A stretch of DNA of 23,207 nucleotides from Apostichopus parvimensis (lineage: Eukaryota; Echinodermata; Holothuroidea; Aspidochirotida; Stichopodidae): assembly GCA_000934455.1 (NCBI GenBank), contig KN883950.1, positions 108,170 to 131,376 of the forward strand, in the 5' to 3' direction. The notes beneath the pieces were generated by a model. That model had not been told where the DNA came from. It saw nothing but the letters and a program-made list of their open reading frames with translations, and searched no databases. The translations under genes were made by a program, and so were the position numbers. Positions 1 through 9,520 of the stretch are shown here, piece after piece; position 1 is the stretch's first letter; each line of letters opens with the position of its first letter.

Positions 1-780
1 CGAGATATATATAGATATATGTTCATACATATATACATACTACATAAATCTACAGCTACAGCATGAATCTAGCAAACATGGTATATTTATATCACAGATA
101 CACAAACATAAGTTTCCGACTTAAGTTTCCTACGTAAATGCCGAGATCAGACTGATGAGAACAAATTCATTGAAGATTCATAAATTTACCACAAGTCAAC
201 TTTGTCGCGCACAAACTGACTGTTCTTCCCAGTCTGGGCTTGACATCACATTTCTGATCATTTCAAATGTATTGTTTGTTTTACACATTAGTAAGCCGCT
301 GAACAAACATTAGCAACGGATAAAGCTATTCATAACAGATCAAAACAGATAATTTATTATCGACGTCTACTTAAAGATTCTCCCTGTGAACAATATCTTT
401 GTATTCTTGAGTAACGCCATATTTTAGGTCAATGACCAAAAAATTTAATCAATCTAGCAGACACTGCAGATTTTTTGAATACCAGTGGTGTTGAAGAAAA
501 AAACGATTTACAATTTTTCCTTTTTACATTTTCTTAGCTTGTGAAACTCCAGACCTGATGGGTAATGATATTTAGCAAACGAAAAAATCAAGGAATATTG
601 CCTATCTTTTGTATTCCTCTACAAACCTGGTTGTCACATTTGATGAAAATCTACTTCAATACCACAACTGTCCAATTATAATCAGCTCAGTATTTGCAAG
701 ATATTTTAAGCCTTCAATGTTAACTGGCCATAGAAATGTAAGGAGACCCAAGTTGCTTAAAACTATACACTCCATATTGG
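1..780. other. AT-rich DNA, no gene seen
   Basis: The first ~40 bases are TA/TACA-rich low-complexity sequence. The rest is AT-rich with frequent stops in all frames. No RNA gene, repeat family or convincing splice-bounded frame is visible. The only longer frame (plus strand from 609) runs into the G-rich repeat at 788-835 and gets its length from it. Confidence 0.7.
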
Positions 781-787
781 AAGCCAT

Positions 788-835
788 TGGGGAGGGGGAG
801 GGAGAGGGTGAGGGGGAGGGGGAGGGAGGGAAGGG
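788..835 (+). repeat. G-rich (GGGGAG)n-like purine tract, quadruplex-prone
   Basis: Nearly uninterrupted G/A sequence with at least eight runs of three or more G separated by single A or short GA/TGA loops. On the plus strand this exceeds the usual G-quadruplex pattern (four G3 runs with loops of 1-7). Translation gives alternating Gly-Glu on the plus strand and Leu-Pro/Ser on the minus strand. This explains the overlapping ORFs at 609-935 and 720-938, which I do not regard as genes. Confidence 0.9.
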
Positions 836-840
836 GTATG

Positions 841-1563
841 GAAGGCATCAGGGGAGGTGCCACTGTCATAGATCTCAATGTGTGTGTTCTGTTTCCAGAC
901 TTAACCAAATTTTGCAATTTACTTGTAGTTTCTAGCAAGAAATGCCATTACTGAAGTGAGACCTTGGTAATGCCGTATCTTACAAATTTCCCTAAAAAAC
1001 TGATCTTCCTGAACCATGCTATATTTCATCTCAGGTAGAAATACATGGCTGACTATTATAAATACCAGATAGCATTTCCTAACTGGCCTTACAGATAGAC
1101 ATCTGCAGCTCAATTGGTGTCACCTCACTATCTTCTATTGCCAATTACATTCATCAATTTCTCAGCATTTTTTTAAAAATTCATAACTGTGCAATAAATC
1201 ACACCACAGGGATGTGGGTTTTCACCTAGTGAGGTGGCCAAAAGAAAAAAAAAAAAATCAGCAAAATTTTGATTCATGACAGCCAATGTATTCCTTTCTA
1301 AGTGACAATGCAGCTGCATGGTTTAGTTTTTAATACTATAAATTGTTTTCACAGGGACGGAAAATAAACTTGCATATATGTAACATTAACCTGATGTATC
1401 TGAACTTGGAGATAATTAACAATCAGCAGGGTCAAGGGTCACAACTACTCTTTATGGCAAATGTATCAACTTATTATGCATGCATTAATAGCAGGTCTAT
1501 GGTGCAACAAGGCAGTGTTGCTTGTTGTACTTAACTTTAAGTAGTAACATCCCTCAAATGAAT
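841..1563. other. AT-rich DNA, no gene seen
   Basis: It holds a short A-run near 1243-1256 but no repeat unit, RNA gene or convincing exon. Frames at 919-1113 (minus) and 1343-1534 (plus) are around 63 codons, lack recognisable motifs, and are of a length expected by chance in AT-rich DNA. Confidence 0.65.
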
Positions 1564-1640
1564 CACTAATGTCCCTCCCTCGTTCCTCCAACAACCCCCC
1601 CCCCCATTCTCCCCTCTCTCTCCATCTCTTGCTCTCTTTA
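1564..1640. repeat. Pyrimidine-rich tract with poly-C run
   Basis: Contains CCCT/CCT-rich sequence, an 11-base C run at about 1595-1605, and a (CT)n-like stretch ending with TCTTGCTCTC. The minus strand is a polypurine strand with a long G run. It is one of many homopolymeric G/C tracts in this AT-rich window. Confidence 0.9.
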
Positions 1641-2036
1641 CGAACAAATCATAAAAAATAAAATAAAATATCAAAGAAAAACAAAACAGGAGGTATGGAG
1701 TGCCTCATATGTTCCTGATCTTGTTAATATGAGGTTTTATGTTTGACTTGATATAAATACAAATTACCCTTTGGACGTAGTTATAGAAGCTGAAATGACT
1801 GCCCGGTAGGTACGATGCGTAATCTCATTAAAAAAAGCCAAAAAACTATAAGATACAAGGAGGAAAGTCATCTAATGACAAGGCTTAGAAGGTGTAAAGC
1901 CATTAAGAGGTTGACTACAATTCTTGTCATGATGATGTAAAGCTGTTTGGGGGTGCAGGTGTGGTCGGCACGGAATCAACGCATTTGACTGGAAACGTTC
2001 CGTAATGGCTAATGACTGGAAAAAGTCAAACCTTTT
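1641..2036. other. No gene seen; small inverted repeat
   Basis: No coding signal recognised. TTTGACT at 1985-1991 is matched in inverted orientation by AGTCAAA at 2024-2030, with a GGAAACGTTCC near-palindrome between them. This could fold into a ~45-bp hairpin, but arms this short are not significant in themselves. Confidence 0.5.
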
Positions 2037-2054
2037 GGGGGGGGGTGGGGGGAG
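2037..2054 (+). repeat. Poly-G tract
   Basis: A 9-base G run, one T, then a 6-base G run. Simple homopolymeric sequence. Confidence 0.95.
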
Positions 2055-2675
2055 ATCTAAGACATTAAATTTGCAGGTCCCTCTCTGCCGAGAGCTGTCA
2101 ATTTATTTCTTGTGTCATATTCGTTGTAATGTTTGATGAATATCTTTTTGGCGAAGGCTGCCTCTGGAGCATTGGTTAAAAGAATGAGTGTACGTGAACG
2201 CAGATGTGTCCAACGGGATGGTGGACAGGCTTGACGATATACTCTGCTTAATTTAAAGAGCAAAAAAATGAAAATGTTCAAAAGTTTTTATCTTTCTGTG
2301 TGTCCCTCTTTATAATAAACATGGATTCTACTCTACATGCTCATAGGGTGGTCAGTATTGGCTCCAAATTTTAACATGATCCAAAATTGAGAAAAGTTTC
2401 TTCAAAGTAATTTTCTGGTGGGTTCCACATTTTCAAATTAATACTTCCAGACATTGAGGTGTATTAAATTAGATAATTAAATGTTTCAGTGACGAAACAA
2501 AAAATTAGCTTAAAGGGTCATGGTAGTTAAATTGCTTGTTAAAAGTTGGAGAGAGGCTTTCTAGCAGATTTTGGAAGCCAATACTGACCAGGTTAAGTTC
2601 ACAAGGGCACATTTTTGCATTGAACAGGGAGACAGGTGACTAATTAAAATTGAAACTATAATTAACCGTGATGAA
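2055..2675. other. No gene seen
   Basis: AT-rich sequence. A 74-codon minus-strand frame covers 2057-2281 but shows no domain, signal or splice context. No repeat family recognised. Confidence 0.6.
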
Positions 2676-2758
2676 ATACCTGCAGACAAACTGGCAGGGA
2701 GGGACATGCCTGCAGATATGCAGGACATACCTGCAGAAAAATTGGCAGGGAGGGGTAA
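2676..2758 (+). repeat. 51-bp tandem duplication with CTGCAG motifs
   Basis: ATACCTGCAG at 2676 recurs at 2727 (51-bp period). Each copy is followed by an A-rich linker and TTGGCAGGGAGGG or CTGGCAGGGAGGG. The first unit also holds a partial third copy (CATGCCTGCAG), so three CTGCAG motifs lie within about 60 bp. It looks like a young local minisatellite of 1.6 units. A GTAAGA donor-like hexamer follows the second copy, but I see no exon. Confidence 0.8.
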
Positions 2759-3120
2759 GAGATGTTGCAGTAGCTAAGGCGGAACGGGACAATTCAGTCA
2801 AAATGAGGTCTTTGAAAATCAAGAATTCATCCAAAAAGTGATAAAATTTGAAGCTGAAATATTTAAAGTCAATGTAGTACTTGGGTGTACCATCAGCTCA
2901 AGATTCAGTTGAAACCAAATGTAACCTTATATGGGTCGAAAGTCAGTTCAAATATTATCAATGATACAGTTAGGTAATTATTACAATGGAGTAATTTCTA
3001 TCTGATTCCCTTTCTGTTCCACCTTGTGTCTAATTCATATTTCTATACACATTTTTCTTTGTTGTAAGAAGTGTTCTGCTGCATTGCAAAACAATACCAC
3101 AGTTACACTGTTTTACCTTT
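2759..3120. other. No gene seen
   Basis: AT-rich unique sequence with stops in all frames and no repeat structure that I could find. Confidence 0.6.
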
Positions 3121-3160
3121 CTTTTGATCATTTTTAATCAGTTTTGATCATATTTGATCA
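3121..3160 (+). repeat. 10-bp tandem repeat, 4 copies
   Basis: Four successive 10-mers: CTTTTGATCA, TTTTTAATCA, GTTTTGATCA and TATTTGATCA. The last seven positions are consensus T-T-T-G-A-T-C-A-like. Three copies carry the TGATCA palindrome. Confidence 0.85.
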
Positions 3161-4063
3161 TGCATTAATAACGATCTATATCTGTCAGAAATGTTACCGT
3201 GTTTTACATATGACAAAAAATTGGAATGTTACTGGGAAAAGAAAAAATATATACAGATGTACAGATATACATATGAAATAAGTAAAAAAATAAAAAATTA
3301 TAGGTTTATCAAGGGAAAATGAAAAATGAGGAGTAAGAAAGAAAAAACGATAGAAATTTATAAGGAAAAGTTTCTTTAATTTATAGATTCATAGAATATT
3401 TAAATTTTAACCATAAAAGAATTGTTTGTCAATTTGTATGTTAATCATGAAGATGAACAATTTTTAAGCATTATGCAAAACAGAAGATGAAAGTGACCGA
3501 TCATGCGGCGTGCGTTTAAATCTTTCGTCTTAAAAACTTACGAAAAAACCTAAAAGTGGGTCAGGTGTAATGTATATTTTATCCTTAAAATTGGATATAA
3601 TTTATCTCTTTAAAGTTAAAAGTAGCATATGATTGTTTATAATCTTTCATATCAAATATTTGGAAGTTATTTGACATTTAAAGTTGGCAACATGCACGGG
3701 TAAGCCAGTTTTTCGAAGAGACTTGATTGAAAACGCCTAAAAATTGACACACCTAATCCAATGTAATTTTCACACAATATGTATAATTTGCATCTTAGAA
3801 GAATTCCACGTCAAAATAGAACCAGGCTGTAAATATTCCGAAAAGATGTATAAATACATATAAATCTTTGAAGAATTATTTTTGAGGGATGGGGAGGTGA
3901 TGGGGGGGGAGGACATGGGTCCACTGTCTTCCTCCCATCTGACTTTAATTGGTCGCATATCATGCTAAGAATGCCAAGTGTTCCGAGATTTAGCAGGACA
4001 TTTGTCAAAAGTTACGATATCATATTTACCAAATTTTAACTAATTTCAAATTTTAACTATGAA
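3161..4063. other. No gene seen; short G-rich tract
   Basis: Very AT-rich (A-rich around 3230-3370). A G-rich patch at about 3887-3920 includes an 8-base G run and accounts for the Pro/Ser-rich minus-strand frames at 3770-4008. No coding exon recognised. Confidence 0.6.
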
Positions 4064-4113
4064 TGCCTCCCACTTCCCCCTCCAACCACCCCCTCCCCAC
4101 CTTTGCTCCCCTC
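4064..4113. repeat. C-rich tract
   Basis: Repeated CCTCC, CCCCC and CCACC runs, forming a polypyrimidine strand with several C runs of four or more. The minus strand is G-rich and quadruplex-prone. Confidence 0.85.
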
Positions 4114-4984
4114 TATAAAATAAACAAAAACTGATGCAATTGACAATTTCATGTAAAGTCATTACATAACATGGTAAATTAACAATCAATTCTTTCAAAT
4201 AAAAACGAATGAATTAACAGCATTTTTTTATAGCCTCAACAACAGAATAAGCGTCCATAGTCCGTCATGAATCATGAAAGCAAAGAAAATCCTCATATCC
4301 AGTATCGCATCACAAAATAGTCAAAATGCTACACAAAATGGTCAAACTGTTATAAAAGCCCAAAGATTTTTTTTACACAGAAACAAAATTATTTCATATG
4401 AGACTTCAAAGCTGCTATACAAAATGTGAACACTAAAACTATTCCCTGACATGAACATATTTTAGCTTCAACTTTAAATTTAAAATCAGGTCAGTTTGTT
4501 TTTGTCATCTTTGGAATGTCAAATATTTGCACTTAGATGGAAAACTATTCTACTTTCTCATGACATACATAAAAGCTGTACGCATCACTTGAATTTAAAT
4601 TTTCAACTTCTATCTTCATTCTTAAAGATTGTGCTGATTTTCCTTTTTCGACCTTGATGTAGAAAATACCTCAAATACTTAGAAGCAAAAAAGAACCACT
4701 TGAAATCCTTGCCACTCACTGCTAAAAAATCTTTATAAATCCCCCCAAAAAGTACATTCCCTCATTATTTTTGTTTTGTCCCATTAAGTAAACCATCTTG
4801 TACTTCTTTTTTTGAAAAGATCTGAAAACATTCCGAAGAACACAAAAAAAAAAAAAAAATTGACTATGATTTTAAAATGTTTGGGTTAATCCCCATTTTT
4901 GAGTTTATCATGAATCATTCATCTGGATAAAGACAACTTTTAGAGCGCTTTCTAAGTAACTATTCAAGCTCAAATTAGTTCTCC
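4114..4984. other. No gene seen; poly-A run
   Basis: AT-rich unique sequence with a 17-base A run at 4843-4859. The run has no retroposon body or polyadenylation context upstream that I can identify. No ORF above 60 codons lies fully inside. Confidence 0.65.
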
Positions 4985-5012
4985 TATATAAGCTTCTCTC
5001 TCTCTTTCTTCC
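4985..5012 (+). promoter_or_regulatory. TATA-like box followed by (CT)n
   Basis: TATATAAG at 4985-4992 resembles a metazoan TATA box and is followed at once by a (CT)n pyrimidine tract, then CTTCC-rich sequence. TATA-like strings are common in AT-rich DNA and no first exon is evident downstream, so this is a weak candidate. Confidence 0.1.
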
Positions 5013-5030
5013 TCTTCATTTTCCTTTTTT

Positions 5031-5044
5031 CGGTACATGTACCG
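5031..5044. repeat. 14-bp perfect palindrome
   Basis: CGGTACATGTACCG reads identically on both strands. Two half-sites of this kind could bind a dimeric transcription factor or be coincidence. No related copy was noticed elsewhere in the window. Confidence 0.8.
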
Positions 5045-5261
5045 TTGCCAAGCTGTGTTATCAGAGCTAATGCAGCAATGATCAAACTTTCTTTACTATT
5101 CAGTGCTGATTGCTTACTAGGGCACGATTTTTTTCGTTCAATGTTTAAAATAAAAATTTAGTGCCATCAGCTGTGTGTGAAACCTAGTGAATTGTGGGTA
5201 ATGTAGCTAACAAGAATTGTCTGACTGAGCTTAAGAAAAAAAACTATACATTAAGAAAACG

Positions 5262-5334
5262 AAACACACACACACAAAACAAAACAAAACAAAACAAAAC
5301 AAAACAAAAAAATTGGTTGGTGGGTGGGTGGGTT
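5262..5334 (+). repeat. Compound microsatellite (CA)n-(CAAAA)n-(TGGG)n
   Basis: About six CA units are followed by roughly eight CAAAA/AAAAC pentamers, a short A run, and then GGTGGGTGGGTGGGT. The T-G-G-G units give the N-terminal Gly-rich part of the frame at 5324-5521. Confidence 0.95.
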
Positions 5335-5344
5335 GAAGGTAAGG

Positions 5345-5465
5345 CTTTGGGCGAGGGGAGATAAGAATTCACTTGTTGCTAAGACATTATTTCAACCGGC
5401 TGGCACGTTAATTGTCGATGTTTTAAACAGAGAGAGAAAAGGCAACATTAAGTTAAGAGGAATTT
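5345..5465 (+). repeat. Diverged dispersed repeat, copy A
   Basis: This segment aligns in direct orientation with 6077-6201. Over the 53-bp core starting CTAAGACATTA here and CTCAGAAACTA in the other copy, the alignment is gap-free with 40 of 53 identities by my hand count. Shared strings include TATTTCAAC, TTAATTGTC and ATGTTTT. Outside the core the match continues with small gaps, for example GAGGGGAGAT against GAGGAGAT. Copy A lies in a 65-codon open frame and copy B is broken by stops in the corresponding frame. It may be an ancient local duplication or two fragments of one unidentified mobile element. Confidence 0.7.
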
Positions 5466-5469
5466 CTTC

Positions 5470-6076
5470 TGGTTCTGTGATAACAAGTGACCTGTTGCTT
5501 CTCCGATGGAGAACTTACTAGGGCGATAATTTGTTGGTGTTTCATGGACATTTTTTTTTTTTGTCTCATTGCCAAGGTATGATCGGCAGTTGCTGTTGCA
5601 AAATGTAGTAGTAGAGTCCTGTCAAAACTGGATTTCTCTTTTGTTTTTTGGTACCATAGATATTATAGTATATGGTTGGACAATTAAAACAAGAGATGAC
5701 ACCATTTTATATTACATCAAGTTGACCTTAGATTATGAATAGGCTACATTGCATTTTTGCCTCTATTTTATTTGGATTCTTAATCATCTTTATATCAATT
5801 ACAAAACTATAAAGTTGTGGGAAATATTACAATAATAATGTTTTAAGATTTCCTTCCTCTCCATGAACTAATTAGCATTGGATAGATGTCTATAGCAAAG
5901 GTGAGACTTAAGGTTAGGTACTATATGTAAAATGGTTAATATGTGATTCTGGGAAACTTGAACAAACAAACCAAAACAAAATAGCGATGGGCAAAAGAGG
6001 GGGAAAGGGGTGGGAAACTTTATAAACAAGCTAGAAGATAATTTGCTAACACTGTTAAGAAGCATTTTGGGGTTTA
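5470..6076. other. No gene seen
   Basis: AT-rich, with an 11-base T run near 5551. AAGCTAGAAGATAATTT around 6029-6045 resembles the start of copy B (AAGCTAGAGGAGATTTT), so the repeated segment may extend to the left as a degraded third piece. The minus-strand frame at 5868-6065 shows nothing recognisable. Confidence 0.5.
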
Positions 6077-6201
6077 GATAAGCTAGAGGAGATTTTAAAA
6101 AAAAATTACCATTTTGCTCAGAAACTATTTCAACAGTCTGTTGATTTAATTGTCAATGTTTTCCACAGAAGGAAGTAAATGAAAACATAGAATTGAGAGA
6201 C
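6077..6201 (+). repeat. Diverged dispersed repeat, copy B
   Basis: Direct-orientation partner of 5345-5465, offset by about 735 bp. The ungapped core (6118-6170) matches copy A at roughly 75 percent. The flanks carry an A-run insertion (about 6096-6105) and small indels. The translation parallels copy A (LFQ then LIV in both) until a TAA breaks it, so any coding origin is lost here. Confidence 0.7.
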
Positions 6202-6637
6202 CTTTGTAAACAAACTTATAAACATAAATTTCTACTTTTAAGAAGTATTAACCGCATCAGATTTTAACTAAAATTGAGGGTTGGACATTAAAACAGTTAA
6301 AGTATGCTATCTTCTCTCTTGGTACTAAAATCTGAAGGAAAAAATGGAAAATGGATGATCTGACTCTTAATATTGATACTAATCCCAACCACCACCATTA
6401 AATCTTCATATTATTTTACACCTTTGTTGTATATTACAATTCCAATTTTTTTTCAATAATCTACACTTCAATAAGATACAATCCCCTTGGTATAGGTAAT
6501 ATTCATTTCTTTGCACCCCATCTCAGAATTGAAATCGTATCCTACAGGTGTTGTCCCCTCATGGATTAGTTATCATAATCCACATCATTAAACGAAGGAC
6601 AAAAAACAAAGAAAACCCTAGCTATAGTACCTGCCAA
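6202..6637. other. No gene seen
   Basis: AT-rich unique sequence leading into the minisatellite. The start of the plus frame 6548-6781 is here, but most of that frame is repeat sequence. Confidence 0.6.
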
Positions 6638-6839
6638 ATATATGTCAAGGTGTACAAACCTAATGTACAAATATATGTCAAGGTGTACAAACCTAATGTG
6701 CAAATATATGTCAAGGTGTACAAACCTAATGTGCAAATATATGTCAAGGTGTACAAACCTAATGTGCCAAATATATGTTAAGGTGTACAAACCTAATGTA
6801 CAAAATATATGTCAAGGTATACAAACCTAATGTGCAAAA
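6638..6839 (+). repeat. 33-34-bp minisatellite, 6 copies
   Basis: Units start at ATATATG at 6638, 6671, 6704, 6737, 6771 and 6805. The consensus is ATATATGTCAAGG, TGTACAAACCTAATGT, then GCAA or ACAA. The first three steps are exactly 33 bp and the last two are 34 bp, from one extra C or A. Copies differ only at a few positions, so the array is young or homogenised. Because 33 is divisible by 3 and the unit has few stops, it yields 11-residue peptide repeats in several frames on both strands (for example IYVKVYKPNVQ). These are artefacts of the array, not a protein. The right edge decays into AAAATAATGTAAC. Confidence 0.97.
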
Positions 6840-7317
6840 TAATGTAACATTATTGACATCTCTTTTTCTCTAAAATAAATAAAAAATAAAGGGTTTATAA
6901 ATTATCATTATCAATATTTGTTTCAATATCTTACAAATTCCACTTTTAAATTTCCACTTTTTAATAGCTATGAGTAAAATCAGTGTTTAATTAGCATTGT
7001 AGCGGACGCTATCCACAAGGAGAAATGATACCTGTCAATAGATGGGGCTAGACACATATGTATATATATTTAGAAGTTGGTTTTCTATAGAGGTAGTAGC
7101 CATCAACAGCTTAGTCTAGCCTTATTTGTGTCTGAAATCAAGAGAGAGAGACTGGTCATTGAACCTACATTGGTTATCGAACTAACGGTTCCTGACTCAA
7201 ATCTATGAATATTCATAGAGTCTATCAAGATGACAGTTTGGAATTCAATGACGGGGCCAGCCTCACAGCTAAGAGGTACAATGCAAGGTTACCCATTTCT
7301 TCCTTAACTCCTTACAG
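6840..7317. other. Unique sequence, no gene assigned
   Basis: The left part is AT-rich. From about 6997 the sequence is less biased and has more CpG (GCGGACG). It leads to a good polypyrimidine/acceptor-like sequence just before 7318. GAGGTAGTAG at 7090 matches ten bases of the let-7 seed region, but there is no complementary arm, so it is not a miRNA. Nothing else is recognised. Confidence 0.5.
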
Positions 7318-7419
7318 ATTACCATCGTAAATGTAGGAGAAGCTAAAGAGGATGATGATGATGATTGCACGGAGGGCTTCGACACGCCATTTTTATCGAT
7401 GTTCAGACTTCAAATATAA
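7318..7419 (+). other. Candidate terminal coding exon (unidentified)
   Basis: The sequence before 7318 is a good 3' splice site: pyrimidine-rich TTTCTTCCTTAACTCC ending in TTACAG. From 7318 the frame is open for 33 codons to a TAA at 7417. The predicted piece is ITIVNVGEAKE, then five Asp, then CTEGFDTPFLSMFRLQI. The Asp run comes from a (GAT)5 microsatellite. Codon and CpG use are less AT-biased than the flanks. I do not recognise the peptide, and no partner exon is identified. Chance occurrence is quite possible, since a frame this short is common; the splice-site quality is the main support. Confidence 0.2.
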
Positions 7420-7734
7420 AATCTGTCCAAGCTAACATTGCAGAAAATGTTACTTATTCAAAGGGGTAAAAAAAGGGGGAAATGAGTGAGTGAAGGGAAG
7501 AAAAAAAAAAGGTGGAGAAAATACAAATTTTATCCATTTTTGAGAGCTACCAATTTGCAGATATGTGTGATAATTCCCAGATAGCTAGATACTCCGTATA
7601 TCCAACTATGCATCAGAACAACCACCTTCTCCAAGATGTGAATCTGGCGTTATGTGTTACAACACTCATGAAATACTGTTGACCTGGCAATTTTCACATT
7701 TATGTCATCATAGGGAATGGATCTAAGGAGATAT
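7420..7734. other. No gene seen
   Basis: AT-rich, with an A/G-rich patch at about 7460-7520 containing a 10-base A run. No exon or repeat unit recognised. Confidence 0.6.
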
Positions 7735-7800
7735 TTTGATACACAATAGTAGTTTGATACAAAATAGTAGTTTGATACGAAATAGTTTGATACAAAATAG
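7735..7800 (+). repeat. Tandem repeat, 18/18/15/15-bp units
   Basis: Four units start TTTGATAC at 7735, 7753, 7771 and 7786. The first two end AATAGTAG (18 bp); the last two have lost the final TAG (15 bp). All period changes are multiples of 3, so the minus strand reads as degenerate CIKL/FRIKL repeats inside a spurious 83-codon frame (7723-7974). Confidence 0.92.
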
Positions 7801-7911
7801 TTTGCAACATTTGAAACAATTTGAACAAATTTTAACTGTTTTACGTTGTACTATACATGTCATATATATTTTTACGTTATGATGTTTTTTGGGTAATATT
7901 CTGTCTGTCAG

Positions 7912-7946
7912 TGGGGAGGGGGAGGGGGTGGGGGAGGGGAGGGGGA
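7912..7946 (+). repeat. G-rich tract, quadruplex-prone
   Basis: Consecutive G runs of 4-6 separated by single A or T. Satisfies the four-run quadruplex pattern several times over. Confidence 0.92.
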
Positions 7947-8249
7947 TGAATGTAGCCCACCTAGAAATACACATGATGATGCCCCTGGATCATAACTAGC
8001 ACGGTGGTTTATGTTTGAAGCGGTTGATGATGGATTGCTGTATCTAAGTATTCTCTGAATTTAGGGTGATGTATTAGTTATTTGTAACTGCAAAATAGAC
8101 GGAGATTTCAACCATCTACTTTATTATTTACTCTCTAGAGAACAGTGACAGATCAGAACCCTAATTATAAATGCCCAACTGGGAATATCCAAAATTTATG
8201 CCAATATTCTGATAATAATCACAAGATTTTCAATTTCCTATAAAATTGT
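7947..8249. other. No gene seen
   Basis: Unique sequence without recognisable exon, repeat or RNA. Confidence 0.6.
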
Positions 8250-8277
8250 ATTAAAAAAATTTAAAAATTTTTTTAAT
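8250..8277. repeat. 28-bp A/T palindrome
   Basis: Left arm ATTAAAAAAATTT (8250-8262), a 2-bp AA spacer, and a perfectly complementary right arm AAATTTTTTTAAT (8265-8277). It is pure A/T, so it may be a chance product of composition, but the arms match at all 13 positions. Confidence 0.8.
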
Positions 8278-9423
8278 CAGAAATAAAAAGAACATGAATG
8301 ATAAAGTCAGCTTTTCGTGGTTAAAGCAATATTATGAGAACTTGGGTTTTGCTGAGATATGCATATCTACAGTTTAAATCTTCAAGCTTGTTAAATTATC
8401 TTAGCTATTGTGACCAAATGTTCTCTGTCACGTTAAAACAGACTGAATATATACGCTATACACATACCGGGAAACTGCGTTCAATGGTTGTTATACCTAA
8501 AAGTTTTGCAGTCTTTCAAATTTTCTTTGAAAAATATAGAAATTGCTCTGCAAGCATTTCTTGAGAAATGTGGTGTTGACGATCAGAAATAACCTGACCT
8601 TTTCAGCTCAAACAAAGAAAATATTACATTTTAAAATAACATATTAGCTCCATGTTTGCTAATTCATATTCCACAGTCTACATTATTTGGATTACCGAAA
8701 GGTGATATGAACAGTTTATGTATGGGTTAAATTGACCATTGTAGGAGGACAGATAGAGGGGGTTGGGAAGAGAGGGGGGGAGAAGGACGAAAAGGAGGAT
8801 ATGTAAATGCTATGTGTCTCAATACTGCATGAATGGGACAACACATAGTGAACAAAATTCAATTTAACTGTGTACTGAAGCAGATGAACATGTCAATTTG
8901 AATAGATGACTTTAGATGTTAAATCAGTTTTGATTTGTTGTACAACTAACAGTGTTTAGAAACAACTCACTGTAGTGTTAGAAACAACTATTAGTAAGAA
9001 ATGCAGATTGCATTTGAACACCCAGTTAAATTTTTTAATAAGTTTGCACTTGAAATATTGGGGGCACCCATCTAATCAAATGGGCTGGGTTACCTATAGT
9101 TAAAAAACAACATAGACACTGCAAAACTTAATAACTGGGTGATTGAAGCTCTGGAGATTCGATCTACTTGAACTCTTAAAACTTAATATACCAGACTTGG
9201 TGGAGTGTCAGACATCTAAAGAATCTCAGAACTTAGACGAATTAGGCACTAAAGGGAGGCAGTATAAGCAGGAGTAGACTCAAGGTATATATATAAACAC
9301 TCTGGTGTCTTACTAGCGTATTCAGGGGCAATAAATTAACAAATTACCTAGTAGCAATCTCCTAGCTCAGGACAACATTGAAAATTACAGAGGACTTCTC
9401 CCAAATTCTGAGCCACAACTGCT
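8278..9423. other. No gene seen; one G-rich patch
   Basis: Unique AT-rich DNA. The 76-codon plus frame at 8334-8564 has no motif that I recognise. A G/A-rich patch with an 8-base G run sits at about 8757-8795. A TATATATAAA string near 9285-9295 is TATA-box-like but without downstream support. Confidence 0.6.
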
Positions 9424-9520
9424 AATATCTATCTATATATATATATATATACATATAGATATATTATATATATATCTACATATATATATATCTCTTTATA
9501 TATATCTCTCTTTCTATATG
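9424..9520. repeat. (TA)n / (TATC)n microsatellite
   Basis: Long TA dinucleotide runs interrupted by ACATATAGATAT, CTACATA and CTCTTTA. It abuts the 5' end of the SINE, which may have inserted into it. Confidence 0.95.

Noticed and set aside
609-935. 108-codon plus-strand ORF
   Set aside because: Its middle is Gly-Glu repeats from the G-rich tract, with no domain or splice context.
6548-6830. Three overlapping ORFs with 11-residue repeats
   Set aside because: They are the 33-bp minisatellite read in different frames and strands.
7088-7110. let-7-like string GAGGTAGTAG
   Set aside because: Only ten bases match, and there is no complementary arm within hairpin distance.
9284-9296. TATA box TATATATAAA
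   Set aside because: TA-rich strings are frequent here and no exon or start site follows.
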